Positions 20,301 through 28,268 of a stretch of DNA of 64,000 nt are shown here, piece by piece. A program made the translations under genes and the position numbers. The stretch comes from Engelhardtia mirabilis (GTDB lineage: Bacteria; Planctomycetota; UBA1135; GCA-002686595): positions 4,154,001 to 4,218,000 of the forward strand of contig CP036296.1 of the NCBI GenBank assembly GCA_007751255.1. Reading direction: 5' to 3'. Within the stretch, counting starts at the first letter, position 1. Every line of letters begins with the position of its first letter. A model generated the notes under the pieces. It did no database searches. It saw only the letters and a list, made by a program, of their open reading frames with translations, and was not told where the DNA came from.

Positions 20301-21632
20301 GTGGCGCGCGAGTTCGCCCGTGCCCTCGGGGCGCTGCTCCTCGGCCCCCTGCGTCTGGTGGCCTACTTCCTGACCCGGCGTCGGCTCGAGGCCGAGGTCC
20401 TCGGCGACCTCAGGAGCGGCTCCCCGCCGGATGACCCGCCCGCGCTGAGTCCCCCCGCGCCGGAGCTCGACCGCGGCCGCCCGCTGCGAGTGTTCATCTC
20501 CTGCGCCGAGCCCTCCGGCGAGCTGCATGCGCGGCACCTGATCGATGCGCTGTGCGAGGTCGCGGCAGAGCACGGCCTCGCCACCCCGACCTTGACCGGC
20601 CTGGGCGGCGAACGCCTGGACGAGAAGGGCGTGCGCCGGGTCGGCGATCCCGTGGCCAAGTCGGCCATGGGCTTCGGGGTGGTCGCGGCCCTGCCCTTCT
20701 ACCTGCGCCTGCTGACCGACGCCGCCCGCGAGCTGCGCGACGGTCGGCCGAACCTGATGATCGCCGTGGATTCGCCGGCCCTGCACGTGCCGTTGGGTCA
20801 CATCGCGCGGGGCTACGGCGTTCCCGTCGTGCACTTCGTCACGCCACAGTACTGGGGTTGGGCGCCCTGGCGCGTGGGCGGCTACCGCGCGGCCGTGGAC
20901 CTGGCCCTGTCGATCCTGCCCTTCGAGCCGCCCTGGTTCGATCGGCACCGGGTGCGCACCGCCCACGTGGGGCATCCGATCCAGGACGCCCTGGCCCGCG
21001 TACCCGCCAATCCCGACCCTGACCGCTGCTCGACCCTGGCCCTGTTGCCGGGCAGCCGCAACTCGGTCCTGCGGCGCAACCTGCCCTGGATGCTGGGCGT
21101 CGTGGCAGAGCTGCGACAGCAGTTCCCCGAGCTGCGCGTGGCGCTGCCCCACGACCGCACCGAGTTGGAGCCCACCGTTCGGGAACTGGTCGAACAGGCC
21201 GGGGCCACCGATTGGGTCGACCTGCGGTTCGGTTCCCTGCACGCGACCCTGCGCGACTGCCGTGCGGCCTTCTCGGTCTCGGGCACGGTCCTGCTCGACC
21301 TCTTGCACCACCGCCTGCCGACGGCCGTCGTCTACCGCGTCGATTCGAAGCTCGAGGCTTGGCTGGCCCAGCACGTGCTGACCGTGCCCTTCTTCGCCTC
21401 GACGAACCTACTGGTCGGGCGCGAGGTCTGCCCCGAATGGTGCTTCGCGGGCGACGGGCCGAGAGGCGACGTGCTCGAAGCGCTGAGGACCCTCTGGGTC
21501 GACGGACCCGAGCGCAGCGCCGCCCGCGAGGGACTGGATCTGGCCGCGTCGCGGCTGGGCCAGCCCGGCGCCAATCGCCGCGCCGCCCATTGGGCCCTGG
21601 CCGAGGCGGGTCGGGAGCGAGCCGATGTCTGA
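20301..21632 (+). CDS. lpxB: Lipid-A-disaccharide synthase
   Basis: LpxB joins UDP-2,3-diacylglucosamine and lipid X to make the lipid A disaccharide at the inner membrane. The conserved core starts near residue 65 with ISCAEPSGELHARHLIDAL. It contains GVPVVHFVTPQYWGWAPWR, HVGHPIQD and ALLPGSRNSVL, all typical of the glycosyltransferase 19 family. I place the start at GTG 20301, giving 443 residues with a hydrophobic N-terminal stretch. An ATG at 20142 is also in frame, but the extra 53 residues look non-native. LpxB is usually about 385 residues, so some N-terminal extension is present. The stop overlaps the sigma-factor start. No other lpx gene is in the window. Confidence 0.88.
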   Translation: MAREFARALGALLLGPLRLVAYFLTRRRLEAEVLGDLRSGSPPDDPPALSPPAPELDRGRPLRVFISCAEPSGELHARHLIDALCEVAAEHGLATPTLTGLGGERLDEKGVRRVGDPVAKSAMGFGVVAALPFYLRLLTDAARELRDGRPNLMIAVDSPALHVPLGHIARGYGVPVVHFVTPQYWGWAPWRVGGYRAAVDLALSILPFEPPWFDRHRVRTAHVGHPIQDALARVPANPDPDRCSTLALLPGSRNSVLRRNLPWMLGVVAELRQQFPELRVALPHDRTELEPTVRELVEQAGATDWVDLRFGSLHATLRDCRAAFSVSGTVLLDLLHHRLPTAVVYRVDSKLEAWLAQHVLTVPFFASTNLLVGREVCPEWCFAGDGPRGDVLEALRTLWVDGPERSAAREGLDLAASRLGQPGANRRAAHWALAEAGRERADV

Positions 21633-22368
21633 GGCCCCCGAGCAGTCCGATGGGAGCCAGATCCCCGCGCCCGGACCGAAGGAGTCCGCGATGGAGCCGA
21701 GGCAGCCCATGAATAGGCGCAACGAGGCGGCGTATGAGCCGCCCTCGATGGAATGCCAGGTAACCCGATTGATGACCGCGGCCAAGGCTGGCGACCGCCA
21801 CGCGTTCGACGAGCTCGTGGCTCAACTGCGCGGGCGCGCCTTCCAGGTCGCCTCGTCCATGGTCGGCTCGCGCGACGACGCCCTCGACCTCTCCCAGGAG
21901 ACCTTCATGAAGGTCTACCGGGCGCGCGAGACCTTCCGCGAGGACCAGCCGTTCCTGCCCTGGTTCCACCGCATCCTGCGCAACACCTGCTTCAGCTTCC
22001 TGCGCAAGACCAAGCGCCTCAAGCGCTCCTCGCTCGACGCCCACGACGAGGACGAGAGTCCCTGGGAGATCGTCGACGAGGGACCCTCGCCCAGCCGCGG
22101 CGCCGAGATCGAAGAGGTCCGCACCCTGTTCGAGCGCGCGATGTCGGAGATGAAGCCTCGCGACCGCGAGATCCTGACCCTGCGCCACACCCAGGAGCTC
22201 TCCTACCGCGAGATCGCCGAGGCCCTGTCGATCCCCGAGGGGACGGTGATGTCGCGCCTGTTCCACGCGCGCCGACGACTGCGCGACCAGCTCGGTCCGC
22301 TGCTCGGCGAGACCGAAGACCCGACTCCCGTGGCGGCCCCCCCCGAACGCCCCAGGCCTCCGAGATGA
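21625..22368 (+). CDS. ECF-type RNA polymerase sigma factor
   Basis: The 247-residue sigma-70 factor has region 2 (AFDELVAQLRGRAFQVASSM and DDALDLSQETFMKVYRARE) and region 4 (PRDREILTLRHTQELSYREI, then IPEGTVMSRLFHARRRLR). This is the extracytoplasmic-function layout. An N-terminal extension of about 45 residues rich in Pro/Glu/Met precedes region 2. The ATG overlaps the lpxB stop by 8 bases, and the gene's own stop overlaps the next start as ATGA. It is thus translationally coupled to a membrane protein that is probably its anti-sigma factor. Confidence 0.92.
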   Translation: MSEAPEQSDGSQIPAPGPKESAMEPRQPMNRRNEAAYEPPSMECQVTRLMTAAKAGDRHAFDELVAQLRGRAFQVASSMVGSRDDALDLSQETFMKVYRARETFREDQPFLPWFHRILRNTCFSFLRKTKRLKRSSLDAHDEDESPWEIVDEGPSPSRGAEIEEVRTLFERAMSEMKPRDREILTLRHTQELSYREIAEALSIPEGTVMSRLFHARRRLRDQLGPLLGETEDPTPVAAPPERPRPPR

Positions 22369-22808
22369 GCTCCCAAGAGCACCCCACGCCCGACCAGTTG
22401 AAGGCCATGGCCTACGTCGACGGGGAACTCCCCGCCGGTGAGTGGGCCGAGTTCGAGTCGCGCTTGCGACGCGAGCCGAGCCTCGCGCGGGAGGTCGCCG
22501 AACTGCAAGGCTTGGCCCTCCTCGCCAGGCAGATGGCCCCGCCCGAACCCCAGGACCACGAGTGGGAGCGCCTGCGCGCCGATCCCTGGCACCGCTTGTT
22601 CACCCGTGGCGGCCTGGCCCTGCTGCTCGGTGGCCTGGGCACCGAGGCCGCGCTGCTCTTGCTCGGAATCCAGAACGAAGTCGGCGAGCACGCCCTGCTG
22701 TTCAGCGGCGGCGCGGGCTTGGCCGGCTTCGTCATGCTGCTCGCGGCCGCCCTGCGCTGGCGCACGCGCAACCTGCCCTTCGACCCCTACGTCCACGTGC
22801 GCCGGTGA
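22365..22808 (+). CDS. Putative membrane anti-sigma factor without zinc motif
   Basis: The 147-residue protein begins with a segment resembling the anti-sigma domain (LKAMAYVDGELPAGEWAEFE), where zinc-binding members have His/Cys ligands. Here the HxxxCxxC motif is missing, so it would be a zinc-free version. Two transmembrane segments follow (about 75-95 and 105-125), with a short Arg-rich C-terminal tail. The ATGA overlap with the sigma gene supports a partner role. The function is inferred from context plus the short N-terminal match. Confidence 0.72.
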   Translation: MSSQEHPTPDQLKAMAYVDGELPAGEWAEFESRLRREPSLAREVAELQGLALLARQMAPPEPQDHEWERLRADPWHRLFTRGGLALLLGGLGTEAALLLLGIQNEVGEHALLFSGGAGLAGFVMLLAAALRWRTRNLPFDPYVHVRR

Positions 22809-22821
22809 GCGCCCGCCAGGC

Positions 22822-23142
22822 ATGCTGATCACCACCACTCCGGCTATCGCGGATCGCGAGATCGCGCAGACGATCGGGCTCGTGCGCGGCAGCGCCGTGC
22901 GCGCCAGCCACCTCGGTCGCGACATCTGGGCCTTCATGAAGAACCTCGTCGGGGGCGAGATCGACGACTACACGAAGCTGATGGCCGAGGCCCGCGAGCA
23001 GGCCATCGACCGCATGGTGGCCGAGGCCAGAGCCCAGGGCGCGGACGCGGTCGTCGGCCTGCGCTTCGCCAATTCGACCATCGCGTCGGGCGCGGCCGAG
23101 GTCCTGGCCTACGGCACAGCGGTGAGGCTGGCCCAGAGGTGA
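22822..23142 (+). CDS. YbjQ/UPF0145 family protein
   Basis: This 106-residue protein matches the YbjQ family of pentameric small proteins, often annotated as heavy-metal-binding-like. It has MLITTTPAIADREIAQTIGL at the start, VRGSAVRASHLGRDI next, and GADAVVGLRFANSTI near the end. The biochemical role of the family is not established. It follows the anti-sigma gene by 13 bases. Its TGA stop is the first of ten closely spaced stop codons in a 17-bp tandem repeat. Confidence 0.9.
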   Translation: MLITTTPAIADREIAQTIGLVRGSAVRASHLGRDIWAFMKNLVGGEIDDYTKLMAEAREQAIDRMVAEARAQGADAVVGLRFANSTIASGAAEVLAYGTAVRLAQR

Positions 23143-23223
23143 CGCTGACCGGGCGGTGACGCTGACCGGGCGGTGACGCTGACCGGGCGGTGACGCTGAC
23201 CGGGCAGTAAGGCTGACCGAGCA
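23139..23223 (+). repeat. 17-bp tandem repeat, five copies, starting on the ybjQ stop codon
   Basis: The unit GTGACGCTGACCGGGCG is repeated five times head to tail. Units 1-3 are identical, the fourth differs at the last base and the fifth differs at four positions. Each unit holds two stop codons, and the 17-base period shifts frame each time, so all three frames are closed within three units. The first TGA (23140) ends the ybjQ-like gene. Confidence 0.95.
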
Positions 23224-23277
23224 GTGACAGGCGGTCCAATCGCCGGGGAGCGCAAGAGTCGCTACGCTCGGCCGTAC

Positions 23278-24468
23278 ATGGTTCAGCCCTGCTCCCCGAA
23301 TTGGCCGCGGCGTCGGTCGCTGCCCCCCTTGCACGCGCTCGCGGCCGTCGGGCTCGCGGGCATCGCGGCCGCCTGCGCCCCGGCGCCGGCACAGCCGGGG
23401 TCGTCGGCGGGCGAAGTCGCGACGGACGCGCCGGTCCAGGCCGGCGAGCAATCGACCGCACCCGCGCCGTCCCCTGCGGGCATGGTCTGGGTCCCGCCGG
23501 GACGCTTCAACATGGGCTGGGACGGCCCCGAGGCGCGCGCGGACGAGCGGCCTGGCCACCCGGTCCAACTCGACGGGTTCTGGATCGACAGCACCGAGGT
23601 CACCAACGCGCAGTTCGCGCAGTTCGTCGATGCCACCGGCTACGTGACCATCGCGGAGCGGGCGCCGGATTGGGAGGAGCTCAAGGCTCAACTCCCGCCC
23701 GGAACGCCCGAGCCGCCGCCCGGGGTGCTGGTCCCCGGATCCCTGGTCTTCACGCCGCCCTCCCATGCCGTCTACCTCGACGACGTGAGCCAGTGGTGGA
23801 CCTGGACCCCCGGCGCGTCGTGGCGTCATCCCGAGGGTCCGGGCAGCTCGATCGAAGGCCGAGAGCGGTATCCGGTGGTGCACGTGGCCTGGGACGACGC
23901 GGTGTCCTTTGCCGCCTGGGCCGGCAAGCGCCTGCCGACCGAGGCCGAATGGGAGCGCGCCGCTCGCTTCGGTCACGACGGCCAGCGCTTCGCCTGGGGC
24001 GACGAACTCGAGCCCGGCGGCCGGCACCTGGCCAACATCTGGCAGGGGAAGTTCCCCCACCACAACGAGGCCCTCGACGGCTTCGTCGGCGCAGCGCCGG
24101 TGGGCAGCTTCCCGCCCTCGGAGCTGGGCCTGTTCGACATGTCCGGGAACGTGTGGGAGTGGACCGCGGATCGCTTCGACCCCGGCACCTACGGCCGGCG
24201 CGTGGCCGAGACCGAGCCGGGGACCTGCTGCTCCAACCCCACGGGACCGGCCCGCGCGGCCGATCCGCGCAACCCGTTGACGCCCGACAGCCGCGTGCAG
24301 AAGGGCGGCTCGTTCCTGTGCCACGCCAGCTACTGCTCCAGCTACCGGCCCAGCGCCAAGATGGCCTCCTCCCCCGACTCGGGCCTGAGCCACCTCGGGT
24401 TCCGCTGCGTGACGACGCCACAGCTGTGGGCGGCGCGCCCCGCGGCGGGGGGACAGCCGCAGCGCTGA
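23278..24468 (+). CDS. Formylglycine-generating enzyme family lipoprotein
   Basis: The 396-residue protein has a signal peptide with lipobox-like GIAAAC (Cys33) and one FGE/SUMF domain. Family marks are GMVWVPPGRFNMGWD, STEVTNAQFAQFVDATGY, RLPTEAEWERAAR, MSGNVWEWTADRF and the closing LGFRCV. The copper-binding active-site pair is complete: KGGSFLCHASYC gives Cys348 and Cys353. True formylglycine-generating enzymes convert a sulfatase cysteine into the catalytic formylglycine; many bacterial homologues lack these cysteines. No sulfatase is in the window. I chose ATG 23278 because it gives a good signal peptide; an earlier in-frame start exists at 23224. Confidence 0.9.
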   Translation: MVQPCSPNWPRRRSLPPLHALAAVGLAGIAAACAPAPAQPGSSAGEVATDAPVQAGEQSTAPAPSPAGMVWVPPGRFNMGWDGPEARADERPGHPVQLDGFWIDSTEVTNAQFAQFVDATGYVTIAERAPDWEELKAQLPPGTPEPPPGVLVPGSLVFTPPSHAVYLDDVSQWWTWTPGASWRHPEGPGSSIEGRERYPVVHVAWDDAVSFAAWAGKRLPTEAEWERAARFGHDGQRFAWGDELEPGGRHLANIWQGKFPHHNEALDGFVGAAPVGSFPPSELGLFDMSGNVWEWTADRFDPGTYGRRVAETEPGTCCSNPTGPARAADPRNPLTPDSRVQKGGSFLCHASYCSSYRPSAKMASSPDSGLSHLGFRCVTTPQLWAARPAAGGQPQR

Positions 24469-24730
24469 ACGCCACCGCCGCGGCGGCGCCAGAGTGGGGA
24501 CGGGGCCTGCTACCCGAATCGGTGCGATCGCGCGACGGCATCCCGATTGAGCTCGGCCGGCCCCGGCGGGGAAGGGTGGCAGACGCCCCCGAACCGAGGA
24601 CCCGGTCGCCCCACAAATCGCGCGCGGGAGGGGTTGAACCCGATCGACGATCGGGCGTTGATGTCGGACTCCGGGATCCCAGCTCCCGCCCCTTCCCAAC
24701 GACGCCGGCCCTCCGCCGTACCCGCAGACG

Positions 24731-26557
24731 ATGATCGCCGCCCTGCTCCTCGCCGCCCTCGCCAGCCCGACCCTGTCCTCAGCCGCTGCGCCCGCCGGTC
24801 TTCCGACCGCTGGCGCGCCGCCGCAGGGGGCGGTCGAGGCCACGGCCGAGGGCCTGAAGTCCGAGATCGACGCATCCCTGCGTTGGCTCCGCGCCCAGCA
24901 GGACCTGACCACTGGGGCCTACGGCGACGTTGAAACCACGGCCTGGGTGGTGCGCGCCTTCATCGGCAGCCCGCGGGGCTACCACGTCTCGGACGGGCCC
25001 TTCCTGACCAAGGCGCTCGACGCCCTGCTCACCAGGCAACGCCCGGACGGCGCCGTGGCCGACGCCGACGCCGCCCCGCACCAGGTGCTCGCCCAGACCC
25101 TGGCGGTGGCCCAGACCCTGTCCCTGATCGACGAGGAGCCGGCCCTCGCCATGTTCGGACGCGCGCGGGCCTTCCTCGGTCTGGCGTCGGTCGAGGCACC
25201 GCACCCCGCGGCCACGGACGCCGCGACGGCGGCGCGCATGGCGAACAACCTGCTCGCCCAACGGGACAAGGCGGGCTTCTGGGAGGGCTACGGCGGTCGC
25301 ACCCTGACCACGGCCAAGAACGTCTGGGAGCTCTCCGGCTACCACGACGCGGTCAAGGCCGCCGAGCCCAAGGCCGCGCCAGTCGAGCCCGTGCCCCTGC
25401 CCGCCGCCCGGAGCGTCGACAACGAGCAGGCGCGCCAGGGCCTGGCCCGCGGCGCCGGTTTCCTCGTCGCGAATTCCAATGCAGACGGCCTGTGGGGCGC
25501 GCTGGGTCAGACCGACCCGGGTATCACCGCAATGGTCGTGGGTGCGCTCCTGACGACGCCCGAGCCGCGCGGGGTCGAGGTCGAGTCGGCGATCAACAAG
25601 GGCCTCGACTACCTGCGCGGATTGAAGCAGAAGGATGGTTCGATCCACGCGGGCGCCATGGCGAACTACGTGACGTCGGCTTCCGTCCTGGCGCTGACGC
25701 GTGCCGGCCGCACCCAGGACGTGCCCCTGGTCGAGGGGGCGCGCGAGTTCCTGCTGGCACTGCAGGCGGACGAGGGTGAGGGCTATGGACCGTCGGATCG
25801 CTACTACGGCGGCGTCGGCTACGGCGGCGACGAACGCCCCGACCTCTCCAACCTCCAGCTCGCCCTGGAGGCCTTGGCAGCGGCCGGCGTCGAAGAGGGC
25901 GACGAGGCCTACAAGAAGGCCCTGATCTTCCTGCAGCGCACCCAGAACCGCAGCGAGAGCAACGACCTCGTGCTGGTCGTCGACGGGGACACGGTGCGGC
26001 CCGGCAACGACGGCGGCGCGGGCTACGCGCCGGGCGAGTCGAAAGCCGGCTTCGTCGAGCTGGCGGACGGGACCAAGATCCCGCGCTCCTACGGCTCGAT
26101 GACCTATGCCCTGCTGCGCGGCTACCTCTTTGCCGGCCTGCCGAAGGACGACCCGCGTGTCGAGATGGCTTGGAAGTGGCTCACGGAGAACTACACCCTC
26201 GACATCAACCCGGGCTTCGCCATCGGTAGCGATCCGTCAGCGCCCTACCAGGGCCTCTACTACTACTTCTATTCCATGTCCAAGGCCCTCGACACCTATG
26301 GTCAAGAGCAGGTGGTGGACGGCGCGGGCGTGGCGCACGACTGGCGCGAGGAGCTGGCCGGCCGTTTGACGGCGATGCAGCGCCTCGACGGATCGTGGAT
26401 CAACGCCAACAGCCCGCGATGGTGGGAGGGCAACCCGGTCCTGGCCACGGCCTACGCCATGCTGGCCCTCGAGGTCACGGCGCGCGGCTTGACGACGCCG
26501 GGGGCCCCCGCCGCGGGGAACGCGGGCGACGGACACACCGATCACGAACACCGCTGA
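24731..26557 (+). CDS. Exported squalene-cyclase/prenyltransferase-fold protein
   Basis: The 608-residue protein has an N-terminal signal peptide (MIAALLLAALASPTLSSAAA) and repeated helical-barrel segments of the prenyltransferase/squalene-oxidase kind. Examples are SLRWLRAQQDLTTGAYGDVE, LDYLRGLKQKDGSIHAGAMA and LTAMQRLDGSWINANSPRWW. A YGGVGYGGDERPDLSNLQ segment is typical of exported members in this phylum. I see no DXDD motif, so cyclase chemistry is unlikely; a binding or structural role is inferred. It lies 25 bases upstream of the PGRP amidase gene on the same strand. Confidence 0.8.
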   Translation: MIAALLLAALASPTLSSAAAPAGLPTAGAPPQGAVEATAEGLKSEIDASLRWLRAQQDLTTGAYGDVETTAWVVRAFIGSPRGYHVSDGPFLTKALDALLTRQRPDGAVADADAAPHQVLAQTLAVAQTLSLIDEEPALAMFGRARAFLGLASVEAPHPAATDAATAARMANNLLAQRDKAGFWEGYGGRTLTTAKNVWELSGYHDAVKAAEPKAAPVEPVPLPAARSVDNEQARQGLARGAGFLVANSNADGLWGALGQTDPGITAMVVGALLTTPEPRGVEVESAINKGLDYLRGLKQKDGSIHAGAMANYVTSASVLALTRAGRTQDVPLVEGAREFLLALQADEGEGYGPSDRYYGGVGYGGDERPDLSNLQLALEALAAAGVEEGDEAYKKALIFLQRTQNRSESNDLVLVVDGDTVRPGNDGGAGYAPGESKAGFVELADGTKIPRSYGSMTYALLRGYLFAGLPKDDPRVEMAWKWLTENYTLDINPGFAIGSDPSAPYQGLYYYFYSMSKALDTYGQEQVVDGAGVAHDWREELAGRLTAMQRLDGSWINANSPRWWEGNPVLATAYAMLALEVTARGLTTPGAPAAGNAGDGHTDHEHR

Positions 26558-26582
26558 CCGATCGCGGCGTAGGATCGCCGGC

Positions 26583-28268
26583 ATGAAGCTGGAGATCCTC
26601 GCCGCTGTCCACCTGGCCGCTGTCCGCCTCGTCGTCCCTGTCCGCCTCGCGGCTGTCGGTGTTGCCACGGCGACCTTCGCGTCGGCCGTCTTGGCCGCCC
26701 CCGCGGTGGCGCAAGGCCTGCCGATCGCAACCACTCCCCTCGAGGGGCTGCGCCTGGCCGCGGGCGAGTCGATCGAGTTGGAGTTGGACGCGCCCCTGCC
26801 GGCGCGCTCCCTCGGCCTTTGGTGGCGGGGGGATCTCGGGGAGGCCTGGTTCGAGTTGCTGGATCCGAACGGAGCGGGGCTCGGGGTCCAGCCGATCGTC
26901 GCCGCCCACGACCTCGCCCCCGATGTCGTCGGTCTGGACCGGCCCGCCGGCGCCGCATCGGTGTCCGGGCTCACCCACGCCTACGGAGGCCCGGCGGCGG
27001 GCGCGCGATTGACCCTGGTTGGCCCGACCACGTTGAGCGGCCTGACCGTCGTCTGGATCGGCCCGGGAGCCACGCCGCTGCAGCCGACGCCCCTACCCGT
27101 CGCGGCCGGCGCGGGCTATCCGAAGCCCTTCATCTACGACCGCGCGAGCTGGGGAGCCCTCGCGCCCCAGTGCGGCGTGAGCTACTGCAACACGACCCAC
27201 GTGGCCCTGCACCACTCGGCCTCGTCGGCGGACTTCCAGGCCTCGACCTGGTCCCAAGCGGCGGCGAACGTCCAGTCGATCCAGGCCTACCACATGTTCA
27301 CCAACGGCTGGTGTGACGTTGGCTACAACTACCTGATCTCCAAGCAGGGCTGGATCTTCGAGGGGCGCGCCGGCGGCGACGACGTCAAGGGCGCCCACGA
27401 CGGCAAGAACTGCGGTTCGATGGGCGTGTGCGTGATGGGCTACTTCCATCCGCCGGTGAACAACGCCCCCACTGCGGCGCTGCTCGAGGCCTTCGGCGAG
27501 TTGGCCGCCTGGAAGTGCGATCAGCAGGGCATCGATCCCACGGGCTCGGCCTTCTACGCGGGCCTGGGTGCCGTCGAGCAGACGCTCTACGGCCACCGCG
27601 ACGTGAGTGCCACCGCCTGCCCCGGCGACTCGCTCTACGCCGAGCTGCCCGCGCTGCGTGCGGACGTGGACGGCAAGTTGAGCGGAGGCGTCGGCACCAG
27701 CGGCACGCTCAAGGGCGTGCTCTACGACGCGACCCTCGGCATCGGCGCGCGCATCGCGGGCGGCACCGTGGCCCTGTCAGACGGGACCTTCACGACCTCC
27801 GCGTCGGACGGCTACTGGGAGTTCCCCCTGCCGGCCGGCACCTATCCGGTGGCCGCCACCGCGCCGGGTTACCGCGTGGCCCACTCCAGCGAGACGGTCA
27901 CCGGCGGTGACGTGTGGGAGAGCCTCGGCCTGGTGCCGAGCCCGGGCTCGCCGACCCTGGTGGTCACGCCACTCGCCGGCAGTAGTTTCGCCAGCTCCAC
28001 GGGCGCGTCACCGAGCAGCGCCGTGTGGTTGGGCTACGCGGGCGTGCCGGGCATCCCGCCGGTGCCCTTCGGCGCTGCGGGTGACCTGTGGCCGCACCTG
28101 GCCACCCTGCAGACCGTCTACCTCGGCAGCGTCGGCGGATCGGGCGTCTTGAACGTGAACCTGCAGGTCAGCGGCGCGCCCTCTGGGCTGACCCTGCACT
28201 TGCAGTGCTACGTGCTGACCGCCGGCCAGGCGCGCCTGACGAACGGCGCGGCCTGGCAGGCGCCCTGA
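26583..28268 (+). CDS. Secreted peptidoglycan-recognition/N-acetylmuramoyl-L-alanine amidase
   Basis: The 561-residue protein cleaves, or at least binds, the amide bond between muramic acid and the stem peptide. After an Ala/Val-rich signal peptide and a beta-rich N-terminal module (about 45-175) comes the PGRP/Amidase_2 domain. It has FIYDRASWGA, VALHHSAS (His211), YNYLISKQGWIFEGR and LYGHRDVSATACPG (His338, Cys346), so the three zinc ligands are present. A carboxypeptidase-regulatory-like unit (about 375-450) and a C-terminal beta domain follow. The signal-peptide region has internally repetitive DNA. Its stop abuts the convergent gene with no gap. Confidence 0.88.
   Translation: MKLEILAAVHLAAVRLVVPVRLAAVGVATATFASAVLAAPAVAQGLPIATTPLEGLRLAAGESIELELDAPLPARSLGLWWRGDLGEAWFELLDPNGAGLGVQPIVAAHDLAPDVVGLDRPAGAASVSGLTHAYGGPAAGARLTLVGPTTLSGLTVVWIGPGATPLQPTPLPVAAGAGYPKPFIYDRASWGALAPQCGVSYCNTTHVALHHSASSADFQASTWSQAAANVQSIQAYHMFTNGWCDVGYNYLISKQGWIFEGRAGGDDVKGAHDGKNCGSMGVCVMGYFHPPVNNAPTAALLEAFGELAAWKCDQQGIDPTGSAFYAGLGAVEQTLYGHRDVSATACPGDSLYAELPALRADVDGKLSGGVGTSGTLKGVLYDATLGIGARIAGGTVALSDGTFTTSASDGYWEFPLPAGTYPVAATAPGYRVAHSSETVTGGDVWESLGLVPSPGSPTLVVTPLAGSSFASSTGASPSSAVWLGYAGVPGIPPVPFGAAGDLWPHLATLQTVYLGSVGGSGVLNVNLQVSGAPSGLTLHLQCYVLTAGQARLTNGAAWQAP

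Noticed and set aside
23139-23223. CRISPR array
   Set aside because: The 17-bp units are directly adjacent with no spacers, and no cas gene is near.
24469-24730. RNA gene between the lipoprotein and cyclase-fold genes
   Set aside because: I could not find a tRNA cloverleaf or another known RNA fold. It is probably only promoter space.
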